Assembly (NCBI GenBank): GCA_037444005.1 | Contig: JBBING010000004.1 | Location: forward strand, 7,343-71,342 | DNA from: DATLZC01 sp037444005 | GTDB lineage: Bacteria; Chloroflexota; Dehalococcoidia; DSTF01; JACRBR01 | DNA: 64,000 nt | Direction of reading: 5' to 3' | In this document: positions 38,289 through 45,489 of the stretch, one piece after another | How the letters are laid out: every line of letters begins with the position of its first letter | How positions within the stretch are numbered: position 1 is the stretch's first letter | The notes under the pieces: model-generated | Seen by the model: the letters and a program-made list of their open reading frames with translations, nothing else | What the model was told of the DNA's origin: nothing | The model's database searches: none | Position numbers and translations under genes: made by a program

Positions 38289-38306
38289 ACCGACTGACGA
38301 GTCGGT
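38289..38306. promoter_or_regulatory. TetR operator between the men operon and menG
   Basis: ACCGACT, four bases (GACG), then AGTCGGT: a perfect 7-base inverted repeat of the kind bound by TetR dimers. It lies between the -10 box (38319-38314) and the ATG of the TetR gene, where a bound repressor would block the men operon. Being inside the divergent region it may also influence menG. Binding is inferred. Confidence 0.65.
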
Positions 38307-38313
38307 CGGATCG

Positions 38314-38342
38314 ATGCTAGCGCTGCGGCAGCCCCCGGGCAA
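38314..38342 (-). promoter_or_regulatory. Promoter of the TetR-men operon
   Basis: Minus-strand TTGCCC (38342-38337), a 17-base spacer, and TAGCAT (38319-38314). The start point near 38307 puts the inverted-repeat operator at the very 5' end of the transcript. Confidence 0.55.
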
Positions 38343-38357
38343 GGGCCGGAGGGACCG

Positions 38358-39062
38358 ATGGCCATCGAGCGCACGCGACAGGTCCGGGAGATGTTCGGCC
38401 GCATCGTCCCGCGGTACGACCTCCTCAATCGCCTGATGAGCCTGGGCATGGACGGGCGCTGGCGACGGCTCGCCGCCGCGGCCGCGCGGCCCGAAGGCGC
38501 CCTCGCCCTCGACGTCGGCGCCGGCACCGGGGACCTCACCCTCGAGCTCCTCCGGCAGGGCGCGCGCCGCGTCGTCGCCCTCGATGTGACGCCTGCGATG
38601 CTCGCCGCCGGGCGCGCGAAGGCGATGGGGAAGGGCGCCGCCGAGGCGCGCTGGCTCGCGGGCGACGCCCTCCGCCTGCCGTTCCCGGACGGCGTCTTCG
38701 ACGCCGTCACCAACGCTTTCGTCCTACGAAATCTGGGCGATCTCCAGCGGGGCCTCGACGAGATGGCGCGCGTCCTCCGGCCTGGCGGCAGGCTCGTCTG
38801 CCTGGACATGACCCGCCCGAAGCCGGGCCTCTTCGCGAGCCTCTACCGGCTGTACTTCTATCACTTCGTGCCGCCGGTGGCCGGCCTCATCAGCGGCGAC
38901 CGCGCGGCGTACCGCTACCTCCCGCAGTCGTTGGAGGCGCATCCCGACGCAGCGATGCTTGCGTTGATGATCGAGCGAGCCGGGCTGCGCGACGTCTCCG
39001 TGCGCCTCCTCGCCGGCGGCACCGTCGCCCTGCACACGGGCGTCCGGCCCCCGGACGCTTGA
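38358..39062 (+). CDS. menG: Demethylmenaquinone methyltransferase
   Basis: A 234-residue UbiE/MenG C-methyltransferase performing the last step of menaquinone synthesis. REMFGRIVPRYDLLNRLMSLG is the typical UbiE start (shown here as a 21-residue region at about 9-29), DVGAGTGDLTLELL is SAM motif I, and FVLRNLGDLQRGLDEMARVL and PPVAGLISGDRAAYRYLPQS fit the family. It is divergent from the other men genes with 77 bases between starts. GGAGGGACCG precedes the ATG. Because MenA is present and no Ubi genes are seen, menG is the better name than ubiE. Confidence 0.95.
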   Translation: MAIERTRQVREMFGRIVPRYDLLNRLMSLGMDGRWRRLAAAAARPEGALALDVGAGTGDLTLELLRQGARRVVALDVTPAMLAAGRAKAMGKGAAEARWLAGDALRLPFPDGVFDAVTNAFVLRNLGDLQRGLDEMARVLRPGGRLVCLDMTRPKPGLFASLYRLYFYHFVPPVAGLISGDRAAYRYLPQSLEAHPDAAMLALMIERAGLRDVSVRLLAGGTVALHTGVRPPDA

Positions 39063-39087
39063 CCGCGCGCGGCCGAGGGGCTATTGT
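39059..39087 (+). promoter_or_regulatory. Promoter of the birA-bio operon
   Basis: TTGACC (39059-39064) overlaps the menG stop codon; after a 17-base spacer comes TATTGT (39082-39087). The start point should fall at 39094-39096, at the ATG of birA, so the birA transcript is probably leaderless. The BirA-type operator begins inside this -10. Confidence 0.65.
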
Positions 39088-39115
39088 CAACCACGATGCC
39101 AGCCGCTGTTGACAA
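39084..39115 (+). promoter_or_regulatory. BirA operator spanning the birA start codon
   Basis: TTGTCAAC (39084-39091), a 16-base spacer, then GTTGACAA (39108-39115): a perfect 8-base inverted repeat with the arm sequence and spacing of known BirA boxes (TTGTNAAC-type arms, 14-16 bases apart). It covers the -10, the start point and the first seven codons of birA. Bound holo-BirA would therefore block its own operon when biotin demand is met. Confidence 0.75.
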
Positions 39116-40127
39116 GACCCTCCTCGAGCGCTTCCTGGCGGATCTCCGGGCCTCGCCGACGCCCCTCTCCGGCGCCGCCGAAGCCCGCCGCCTCGGCGTC
39201 ACCCGCTCGGCGCTCTGGAAGCAGGTCGAGGCGCTTCGGCGCATGGGCTACGAGATCGAAGCCGCTCCGCGCGTCGGCTATCGTCTCACCTCGGCGCCCG
39301 ACCGGCCCTACCCCTGGGAGGTCCGCGCGGGCCTCCGCACGAAGCGCTTCGGCCAGCGTGTGCGCTACCTCGAGACGACCGCCTCCACCCAGGACGACTG
39401 CCGCGCCCTGGCGGAGGCCGGAGCGCCCGAAGGCACGCTGGTCGTCGCCGAACGGCAGGAGGCGGCGCGAGGCCGGCTGTGCAGGGCCTACTTCACGCCG
39501 CAGGGCGGCCTCTGGTGTTCGCTGCTCTTGCGTCCGGAACGCGCGCCCGAAGAGGTCATCCTCCTTTCTCTGGTCGCGGCCATCGCGGTTCACGAGGCGG
39601 TCGAAGAGGTCACCGGCCTGCGCGCCACCGTCCGCTGGCCGAACGACCTCCTGCTCGAAGGACGGAAGTTCGCCGGTATCCTCATCGAGCTGGCGAGCGA
39701 GCAGGACGTGCTGCGCTACGTGATTCTGGGCATCGGCCTCAACGTCAACCTCCGGCGCGACGACTTCCCGGAAGAGCTGCGGCCCATCGCGACGAGCATC
39801 CGGGAAGCGCTCGGCCGCGAGGCGCCTCGCGTGACCCTGCTGCAGCGGCTGCTCGAACGCCTCGAGGCCCTCTACGACCGGTACCTCGCCGAAGGCCCCG
39901 ATCCGGTGATCGAGACGTGGCTCGCCCTCCCGAACATCCTCGGCCAGCGCGTCACGGTCTACGCGCCCCACGAGACCTGGAGCGGCGTGGCGTCCGGCCT
40001 GGACCGCGAGGGGGCCCTCCTGGTGCGAACCGACGACGGCGCCGTCCGCCGGGTCGTCGCCGGCGATGTCCGTCTGGTGACCGAACCGCCGCCCCCGCCG
40101 CCCGGGCGGCCGAAGGAGCGCCCATGA
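39096..40127 (+). CDS. birA: Bifunctional biotin-protein ligase / biotin operon repressor
   Basis: A 343-residue class II biotin ligase. Residues about 8-65 are a winged HTH (AARRLGVTRSALWKQVEAL) joined to the ligase domain. The catalytic loop is EAARGRLCRAYFTPQGGLW, which departs from the usual GRGRRGR form at three positions. VRWPNDLLLEGRKFAGILIE and GIGLNVNL are normal. The last roughly 50 residues are the SH3-like C-terminal domain. It attaches biotin to carboxylases and, through the HTH, should repress bio genes. The gene heads birA-bioB-A-F-D, overlapping bioB by four bases. ATG at 39096 lies next to the predicted transcription start. Confidence 0.94.
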   Translation: MPAAVDKTLLERFLADLRASPTPLSGAAEARRLGVTRSALWKQVEALRRMGYEIEAAPRVGYRLTSAPDRPYPWEVRAGLRTKRFGQRVRYLETTASTQDDCRALAEAGAPEGTLVVAERQEAARGRLCRAYFTPQGGLWCSLLLRPERAPEEVILLSLVAAIAVHEAVEEVTGLRATVRWPNDLLLEGRKFAGILIELASEQDVLRYVILGIGLNVNLRRDDFPEELRPIATSIREALGREAPRVTLLQRLLERLEALYDRYLAEGPDPVIETWLALPNILGQRVTVYAPHETWSGVASGLDREGALLVRTDDGAVRRVVAGDVRLVTEPPPPPPGRPKERP

Positions 40128-41131
40128 TCGACCTGCGTGAACTCGAAGCCCAGATCATCGACCGGGAAGCGCCGCTTACGCCGGAGCAGGCGCGAGCGCT
40201 GGTGGCGCTGCCCGACGCCCGGCTCCCCGAGCTCGTGGCGCTGGCCCACCGCGTGCGCCTGCGCTTCTGCGGCGACGCCGTCGAAGTCGAGTCGCTCATC
40301 AGCGCGAAGACGGGCGGCTGTCCCGAGGATTGCGCTTTCTGCTCGCAGGCGGCCCGCTACCACACCGGCGTCTCACCTCATCCCTTCCTGCCACTCGATC
40401 AGGTCCTCGCCTCGGCCCGCAGCACGGAGGAGCTCGGGGGGACGTCCTTCTGCATCGTGGTCGCCGTGCGGGGGCCGAGCGAACGCCTCCTGGCGCAGGT
40501 GATCGAGGCGGTCGAAGCCATCCGGCGCGAGACGTCTCTGGACGTCCACTGTTCGCTGGGCCTGCTGACGCGAGATCAGGCGCGGCGGCTCGCCGAAGCC
40601 GGCGTCGTGCGCTACAACCACAACCTCGAGACGGCGCGCAGCTTCTTCCCCCGCATCGTCACCACCCACACGTGGGAAGAGCGCTACGAGACATGCCTCA
40701 TCGCGAAGGAGGCGGGGATGGAGCTGTGCAGCGGCGGCATCTTCGGCATGGGCGAAACGTGGGACCAGCGCATCGAGTTCGCCTGCCAGCTTCGAGAGCT
40801 CGACCCCGCGGAGGTGCCGCTCAACTTTCTCAATCCGCGGCCCGGCACGCCGCTCGCCGGCCAGCCCCTGCTCGCCCCGCTGGAGGCGATCCGCATCTGC
40901 GCGCTCTTCCGCCTGTTCTTCCCGCGGCAGACGCTGCGGTACGCCGGCGGCCGCGAGCTCGTCCTTCGCGACTTGCAGGCCATGGGGCTGTTGGCGGGCG
41001 TGAACGGCCTCATCATGGGGAACTACCTCACGACCACGGGCCGCCCGCCGGAGGAGGATCTGCGGATGCTCGCGGACCTCGGCATGCCGCCTGCGCCCGC
41101 GCGCGAGCGTCGCACGCCCACGCTGCCATGA
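40124..41131 (+). CDS. bioB: Biotin synthase
   Basis: A 335-residue radical-SAM enzyme inserting sulfur into dethiobiotin. The [4Fe-4S] ligands are in GGCPEDCAFCSQ, Cys 66, 70 and 73. YNHNLETARSFFPRIVTTHTW and GGIFGMGETWDQRI are family hallmarks, as are NFLNPRPGTPL and RYAGGRELVL for the second cluster region. AAGGAG precedes the ATG, which overlaps the birA stop as ATGA. The N terminus has about 20 residues more than E. coli BioB before the barrel. Confidence 0.97.
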   Translation: MIDLRELEAQIIDREAPLTPEQARALVALPDARLPELVALAHRVRLRFCGDAVEVESLISAKTGGCPEDCAFCSQAARYHTGVSPHPFLPLDQVLASARSTEELGGTSFCIVVAVRGPSERLLAQVIEAVEAIRRETSLDVHCSLGLLTRDQARRLAEAGVVRYNHNLETARSFFPRIVTTHTWEERYETCLIAKEAGMELCSGGIFGMGETWDQRIEFACQLRELDPAEVPLNFLNPRPGTPLAGQPLLAPLEAIRICALFRLFFPRQTLRYAGGRELVLRDLQAMGLLAGVNGLIMGNYLTTTGRPPEEDLRMLADLGMPPAPARERRTPTLP

Positions 41132-42513
41132 CCGAGTTTCCCCTGAACCCGCTGTCCGAGCGCACCCGCCGGCTCGCGGCCGACGACCTGGCGTACGTCT
41201 GGCATCCCTTCACGCAGATGGCGGAATACGCCAAGGAGCCGCCGCTGGTCATCGAGCGCGGCGAGGGCTGCTGGCTGATCGACACCGAAGGCCGCCGCTA
41301 TCTCGACGGCGTGTCGTCGCTGTGGGTCACCGTCCACGGGCACCGGCATCCCCGGCTCGACCGGGCGCTGCGCGACCAGATCGACCGTATCGCTCACAGC
41401 ACGCTGCTCGGCGTCACCAACGTCCCCGCCATCGAGCTGGCGCGACGGCTCGTCGACATCGCGCCGGAGGGGCTCACGAAGGTCTTCTACGCCGAGAACG
41501 GCGCCAGCGCCGTGGAGATCGCCCTGAAGATGGCGTTCCAGTACTGGCGGCACCGCGGGGAGCCGCAGCGCACCCGCTTCCTCAAGCTGGAGAACGCGTA
41601 CCACGGCGACACCATCGGCGCCGTCAGCGTCGGCGGCATCGACCGCTTTCACGCCACCTACGCCCCGCTTCTCTTCCCGACGGAGACGGCGCCCTCGCCC
41701 TACTGCTACCGCTGTTCCCTCGGCGAGACCTACCCCGCGTGCGGCCTCGCCTGCGCGAAGGCGCTGGGCGACGTCCTCGCTCGCTGCCACGACCACCTCG
41801 CCGCCGTCATCGTCGAGCCTCGCGTCCAGGCCGCCGCCGGCATTGTCACCGCGCCCGAAGGGTACCTGCGCGCCGTGCGCGAGCTCTGCGACCACTACGG
41901 CGCGCTCCTCATCGTCGACGAGGTCGCCACCGGCTTCGGGCGCACCGGCCGCATGTTCGCCTGCGAGCTCGAGGACGTCCGGCCGGACCTCATGACGGTC
42001 GGGAAGGGCATGACCGGCGGCTACCTTCCGCTCTCGGCGGTTTTGACCACCGACCGCATCTACGAGGCGTTCCTCGGGCCGTACGAGTCGTTCAAAACGC
42101 TGTTCCACGGCCACACCTACACGGGAAACCCCCTCGCGTGCGCGGTGGCCATCGCGAACCTCGACGTGTTCGACGAGGAGCGCACGCTCGAGCGCCTCCA
42201 GCCGAAGATCGCGCGCCTGTCGCGCCGCCTCGACGCCTTCCGGGCCCTTCCCCACGTGGGCGATGTCCGGCAGTGCGGGTTCATGGTGGGCATCGAGCTT
42301 GTGCGCGACCGCCTCACGAAGGAACCCTACGACCCCGCCGAGCAGGTCGGCTGGCGGGTCATCCGCCTGGCTCGCGAGCGCGGCGTGGTCATCCGGCCGC
42401 TGGGCGACGTCATCGTCCTCATGCCGCCGCTGGCCATCAGCGAGGACGAGCTCGACCTACTGACCGAGGTCACATTCGACTGCGTGCGCGCAGTGACGGA
42501 GGAAGGGGGGTGA
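41128..42513 (+). CDS. bioA: Adenosylmethionine-8-amino-7-oxononanoate aminotransferase
   Basis: A 461-residue class III aminotransferase converting KAPA to DAPA with SAM as amino donor. VWHPFTQMAEY (about residues 25-35) is the BioA substrate-binding start, LKLENAYHGDTIGAVSVGG follows, VDEVATGFGRTGRMFA holds the cofactor Asp, and the Schiff-base Lys is in TVGKGMTGGYLPLS at about residue 293. The ATG overlaps the bioB stop and the gene overlaps bioF by four bases. A lysine-using DAPA aminotransferase cannot be excluded from sequence alone. Confidence 0.96.
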   Translation: MTEFPLNPLSERTRRLAADDLAYVWHPFTQMAEYAKEPPLVIERGEGCWLIDTEGRRYLDGVSSLWVTVHGHRHPRLDRALRDQIDRIAHSTLLGVTNVPAIELARRLVDIAPEGLTKVFYAENGASAVEIALKMAFQYWRHRGEPQRTRFLKLENAYHGDTIGAVSVGGIDRFHATYAPLLFPTETAPSPYCYRCSLGETYPACGLACAKALGDVLARCHDHLAAVIVEPRVQAAAGIVTAPEGYLRAVRELCDHYGALLIVDEVATGFGRTGRMFACELEDVRPDLMTVGKGMTGGYLPLSAVLTTDRIYEAFLGPYESFKTLFHGHTYTGNPLACAVAIANLDVFDEERTLERLQPKIARLSRRLDAFRALPHVGDVRQCGFMVGIELVRDRLTKEPYDPAEQVGWRVIRLARERGVVIRPLGDVIVLMPPLAISEDELDLLTEVTFDCVRAVTEEGG

Positions 42514-43722
42514 CGCAGACGGCGGTGGCGGACGTCCTCGCCTGGATCGACGGCGAGCTCGACGCCCTGCGGGCGGCCGGGCTCTACCGCTCGCCGAAGA
42601 CCATCGACGGTCCCATCGGGCCCGAGGTGACCATCGCCGGGCGGCCCGCGCTCCTCTTCGCGTCCAACGATTATCTCGGCCTGGCGAATNNNNNNNNNNN
42701 NNNNNNNNNNNNNNNNNNNNNNNNNNNGCGCCGTCGAGCGCTATGGCGCGGGCGCGGGCGCCTCGCGCCTGGTCTCGGGCGATGTGGCGCTGCACCGCGA
42801 GCTCGAGTCCCGCCTCGCCGCGCTCAAAAGGACCGACGACGCCGTCGTCTTCGGGTCCGGCTATCTGGCGAACGTGGGCGCCATCAGCGCGCTGATAGGC
42901 CCGGGAGACGCCGTGTACAGCGACGAGCTGAACCACGCGAGCATCATCGATGGCTGCCGTCTCTCCCGGGCGGCGGTTCGGGTCTACCGCCACCGGGACG
43001 TGTCGCATCTCGAGGCGCTGCTCGCCGAGGACGCCGGAAGATACCGCCGGCGCCTCATCGTGACCGACGCCGTTTTCAGCATGGACGGCGATCTCGCGCC
43101 CCTGCCCGACCTCGTCGCGCTGGCCGAGCGGCACGGCGCCATGCTCATGGTCGACGAGGCCCACGCGACGGGCGTGCTCGGTCCCCGGGGCGCCGGCGCC
43201 GTCGAGCGGTTCGGCCTCGAGGGGCGGGTCCCCGTTCTCATGGGCACGTTGTCGAAGGCCCTGGGCTCGGTCGGTGGGTTCGTTGCGGGGAGCCGGGCGC
43301 TGGTCGACTTCCTCAGGAACCGGGCCCGCGGGTTCATTTTCACGACGGCGCTGCCCCCGGCGGCGGCGGGCGCCGCGCTCGCCGCGCTCGACATCGTCGA
43401 GCGCGAGCCGTGGCGGCGCGCCCGCACGCTCGACCTCGCGCAGCGGCTCGCCCGCGGCCTTGAGGCGATGGGCTACCGCGTCCTGCCTACGGAATCCGCC
43501 GTCGTGCCGGTCGTGGTGGGCGCGGCGGGCGACGCCGTGGCGCTGGCCGAGGCGCTTCTGCGCAGGGGCGTGTTCTGCCCCGCCATCCGGCCGCCCACCG
43601 TGCCCGAGGGCCAGAGCCGCCTCCGCGTCACCCCGATGGCCACCCACACCGACGAACACATCGAGCGCGCGCTGGCCGCGTTCGCCGACGCGCGCTCGGA
43701 GGTACGGCTCGATGGCCGCTGA
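42510..43722 (+). CDS. bioF: 8-amino-7-oxononanoate synthase, interrupted by an assembly gap
   Basis: A PLP-dependent KAPA synthase of about 400 residues. FASNDYLGLAN lies before the gap, YGAGAGASRLVSGD, GDAVYSDELNHASIIDGCR, VDEAHATGVLGPRGAG and the Lys of MGTLSKALGSVGGF after it. A run of 38 N (42690-42727) breaks the gene and the flanking parts are not in the same reading frame across it, so the true gap is not 38 bases. By family spacing about ten residues are missing. The GTG at 42510 overlaps the bioA stop; the stop overlaps bioD by 11 bases. The gene itself is probably intact. Confidence 0.93.
42690..42727. other. Assembly gap (38 N)
   Basis: A run of 38 ambiguous bases in bioF. To keep the two coding halves in frame the gap length must be 1 modulo 3, for example 28, 31 or 37, so 38 is an estimate. 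Confidence 0.95.
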
Positions 43723-44506
43723 GCGCCTGGCGCTGTTCGTCACGGGCACCGACACCGGCGTCGGTAAGACGGTGGTCACCGCCGCCATCGCTGCGCTGGC
43801 CGTCGCCGCCGGCCGCGCCACCGCCGTCTACAAGCCGGCGCAGACCGGCGTCGGCGCCGCCGACCCCGGAGACCTCGACTTCGTGCGCGCTGCTGCCGGC
43901 GATTCACCCCTGCTGCGCACGGCGTGCGCCTATCGGCTGCGCGAACCCCTCGCCCCCTCCGTCGCCGCGCGCCTCGAAGGCGTCGCCATCGAGCGAACGC
44001 GGCTCATCGAGACGTACGAAGCCCTGGCGCGAGACGCCGACGTCGTCCTGGTGGAGGGCGCCGGCGGTCTTCTCGTGCCGCTCGAGTACGCGTACACGAT
44101 GGCGGACCTGGCCCGCGACCTCGGGCTGCCCGTCCTGGTGGTCGCCCGCCCAGGGCTCGGAACGTTGAATCACACCGCGTTGACGGTGGAGGCGGCGCGG
44201 GCGCGCGGCCTCGAGGTCGCGGGCGTCGTGATCTCGGGGTTTCCCGCCGGCCCCGACCTCGCGTCGCGCACCAATCCCGCGGAGATCGTCCGGTTGACTG
44301 GAGCGCCGCTTCTCGGAGCGCTTCCCGTGTTCGTGGAGCTGGACACCGAACGATGCGCCGTGCCCGATGGATTCGCGGAGGCGGCTTCCGGACGGCTCGC
44401 GCCGGCCCTGGGCGGCGACTTCGACGCCGACGCCTGGATGGCTGCACTCGCGCGCGGCCTCAGCGCCAGAGGTCTTCCTGCAGGTCCTGGAGCGCGGCCT
44501 CAATGA
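43712..44506 (+). CDS. bioD: Dethiobiotin synthetase
   Basis: A 264-residue ATP-dependent carboxylase closing the ureido ring of dethiobiotin. FVTGTDTGVGKTVVTAAI (about residues 9-26) is the P-loop, VYKPAQTGV the next catalytic region, VLVEGAGGLLVPLE the switch, and VISGFPAG lies near the nucleotide site. GGAGG precedes the ATG, which lies 11 bases inside bioF. With birA, bioB, bioA and bioF it forms a full late biotin operon; bioC/bioH-type pimeloyl genes are not here. It converges with a GGDEF-like gene, overlapping it by 47 bases. Confidence 0.96.
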   Translation: MAAERLALFVTGTDTGVGKTVVTAAIAALAVAAGRATAVYKPAQTGVGAADPGDLDFVRAAAGDSPLLRTACAYRLREPLAPSVAARLEGVAIERTRLIETYEALARDADVVLVEGAGGLLVPLEYAYTMADLARDLGLPVLVVARPGLGTLNHTALTVEAARARGLEVAGVVISGFPAGPDLASRTNPAEIVRLTGAPLLGALPVFVELDTERCAVPDGFAEAASGRLAPALGGDFDADAWMAALARGLSARGLPAGPGARPQ

Positions 44507-44954
44507 GGGATTCGGGCGTGCCTCCGTCCCGCGGATACGTCGCGGTGCCCGCCAGCCACTTCGGCGCCTGTGGGAACGCAAGCCCGAGGTCGCGCTTCAA
44601 ACGAAACGCCGCCGACCGCGCGCTCATCTCGTCGGCGTCGGCGGCTAGGGCGAGATAGCGGCGCTCGTCGTACCGTGTCACCACGTCCTCGGCCCGCAGC
44701 CGCTGCACCAGCAGGCGTGCGCTGCGCGCCGCGGTCTCAGGGTCCACCGTCTCGCCGGGGAGCGCCCGCAGCTCCCATGCCACGAGCGCGCACGTCCCCC
44801 CGTCGCGCCGCGCCCGCTCGATGGCCTCCTCGACGGCCCGCAGGAACTCCTCCCGCGGCGCTAGCCGCAACGGCGGTTCCATGCGCTCGGGCAGGATCGC
44901 CGCCTGCGTCGGCGCTGTCTCCGCCCGGCCCCGCTCGCGTTTGAACAACCACAT
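44460..44954 (-). CDS. Degenerate GGDEF-domain protein
   Basis: A 164-residue protein whose second half has the fold pattern of a GGDEF (diguanylate cyclase) domain: LLVQRLRAEDVVTRYDERRY, ALAADADEMSARSAAFRL and AGTATYPRDGGTPESLIEAAL. The signature loop, normally RYGGDEF, reads RYDERRY here, so cyclase activity is very unlikely. Such domains can act as c-di-GMP or GTP sensors or scaffolds. No signal peptide or membrane helix. The ATG at 44954 was chosen because it starts the protein-like region. It lies near the GGDEF/HD-GYP gene but on the opposite strand. Confidence 0.65.
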   Translation of the reverse strand: MWLFKRERGRAETAPTQAAILPERMEPPLRLAPREEFLRAVEEAIERARRDGGTCALVAWELRALPGETVDPETAARSARLLVQRLRAEDVVTRYDERRYLALAADADEMSARSAAFRLKRDLGLAFPQAPKWLAGTATYPRDGGTPESLIEAALQDLQEDLWR

Positions 44955-45043
44955 GCCGATGGGCTCCACTCCCACACCAGGGGGCTCGCCGTTCCAGATG
45001 GAGTATCGTCCGCGGGCGGCGACTCTGGAGACGTCCGCGGCGG

Positions 45044-45334
45044 TCAGCCGACGAGGCGCCGCAGGAGCGCGCGGAGCCGCGGCGCTCCCTCGAGGGCTTT
45101 GCGGAGCCCCTCGATGGCCTGCTCGTCGACCACCAGCGGGTTCCGTTGGAAGCGGCCCGCGTGGTCGTAGAAACAGAACCGGACGGCCACCGACCCCGCC
45201 GCTTCGCCCTCGGTGAATTCGAGAAGCTGGATACACGGCTCGTGGTGCGGGCCCGTGTAGGACGCTTCCTCTGCGATATGCCCGCTCCCCCAGTGCAGCG
45301 TGAACGGCCGCGGCGTCGTGCGTTCGCCTGACAT
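45044..45334 (-). CDS. Hypothetical protein
   Basis: A 96-residue protein I do not recognise. It begins MSGERTTPRPFTLHWGSGHI and has a strand-rich middle with VAVRFCFYDHAGRFQRNPLV, then an Arg/Leu-rich helix with a predicted coiled appearance at the end. No signal peptide, membrane segment or Cys motif. A clear AAAGGAG before the ATG and protein-like composition support a real gene. It is transcribed toward the degenerate GGDEF gene, 89 bases away, and is divergent from the GGDEF/HD-GYP gene. Confidence 0.72.
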   Translation of the reverse strand: MSGERTTPRPFTLHWGSGHIAEEASYTGPHHEPCIQLLEFTEGEAAGSVAVRFCFYDHAGRFQRNPLVVDEQAIEGLRKALEGAPRLRALLRRLVG

Positions 45335-45489
45335 CGTGACGACTCCTTTTGTCGCTCTGCGCAGGTTCGACGGACACGATCGTCCGTTCCCGGCTCAGAT
45401 TCAAGTCGCGCCGTCACCCGTCCGATACTTGCAGTGGTGAAGCGGCTCGCTTCGAGCCGGGGCTGCGCGGGCAACGGAAAGGACGCATC

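Noticed and set aside
42510..43722. bioF as a pseudogene
   Set aside because: The only break is at the N run; both halves are clean and in an operon with intact partners, so an assembly gap explains it.
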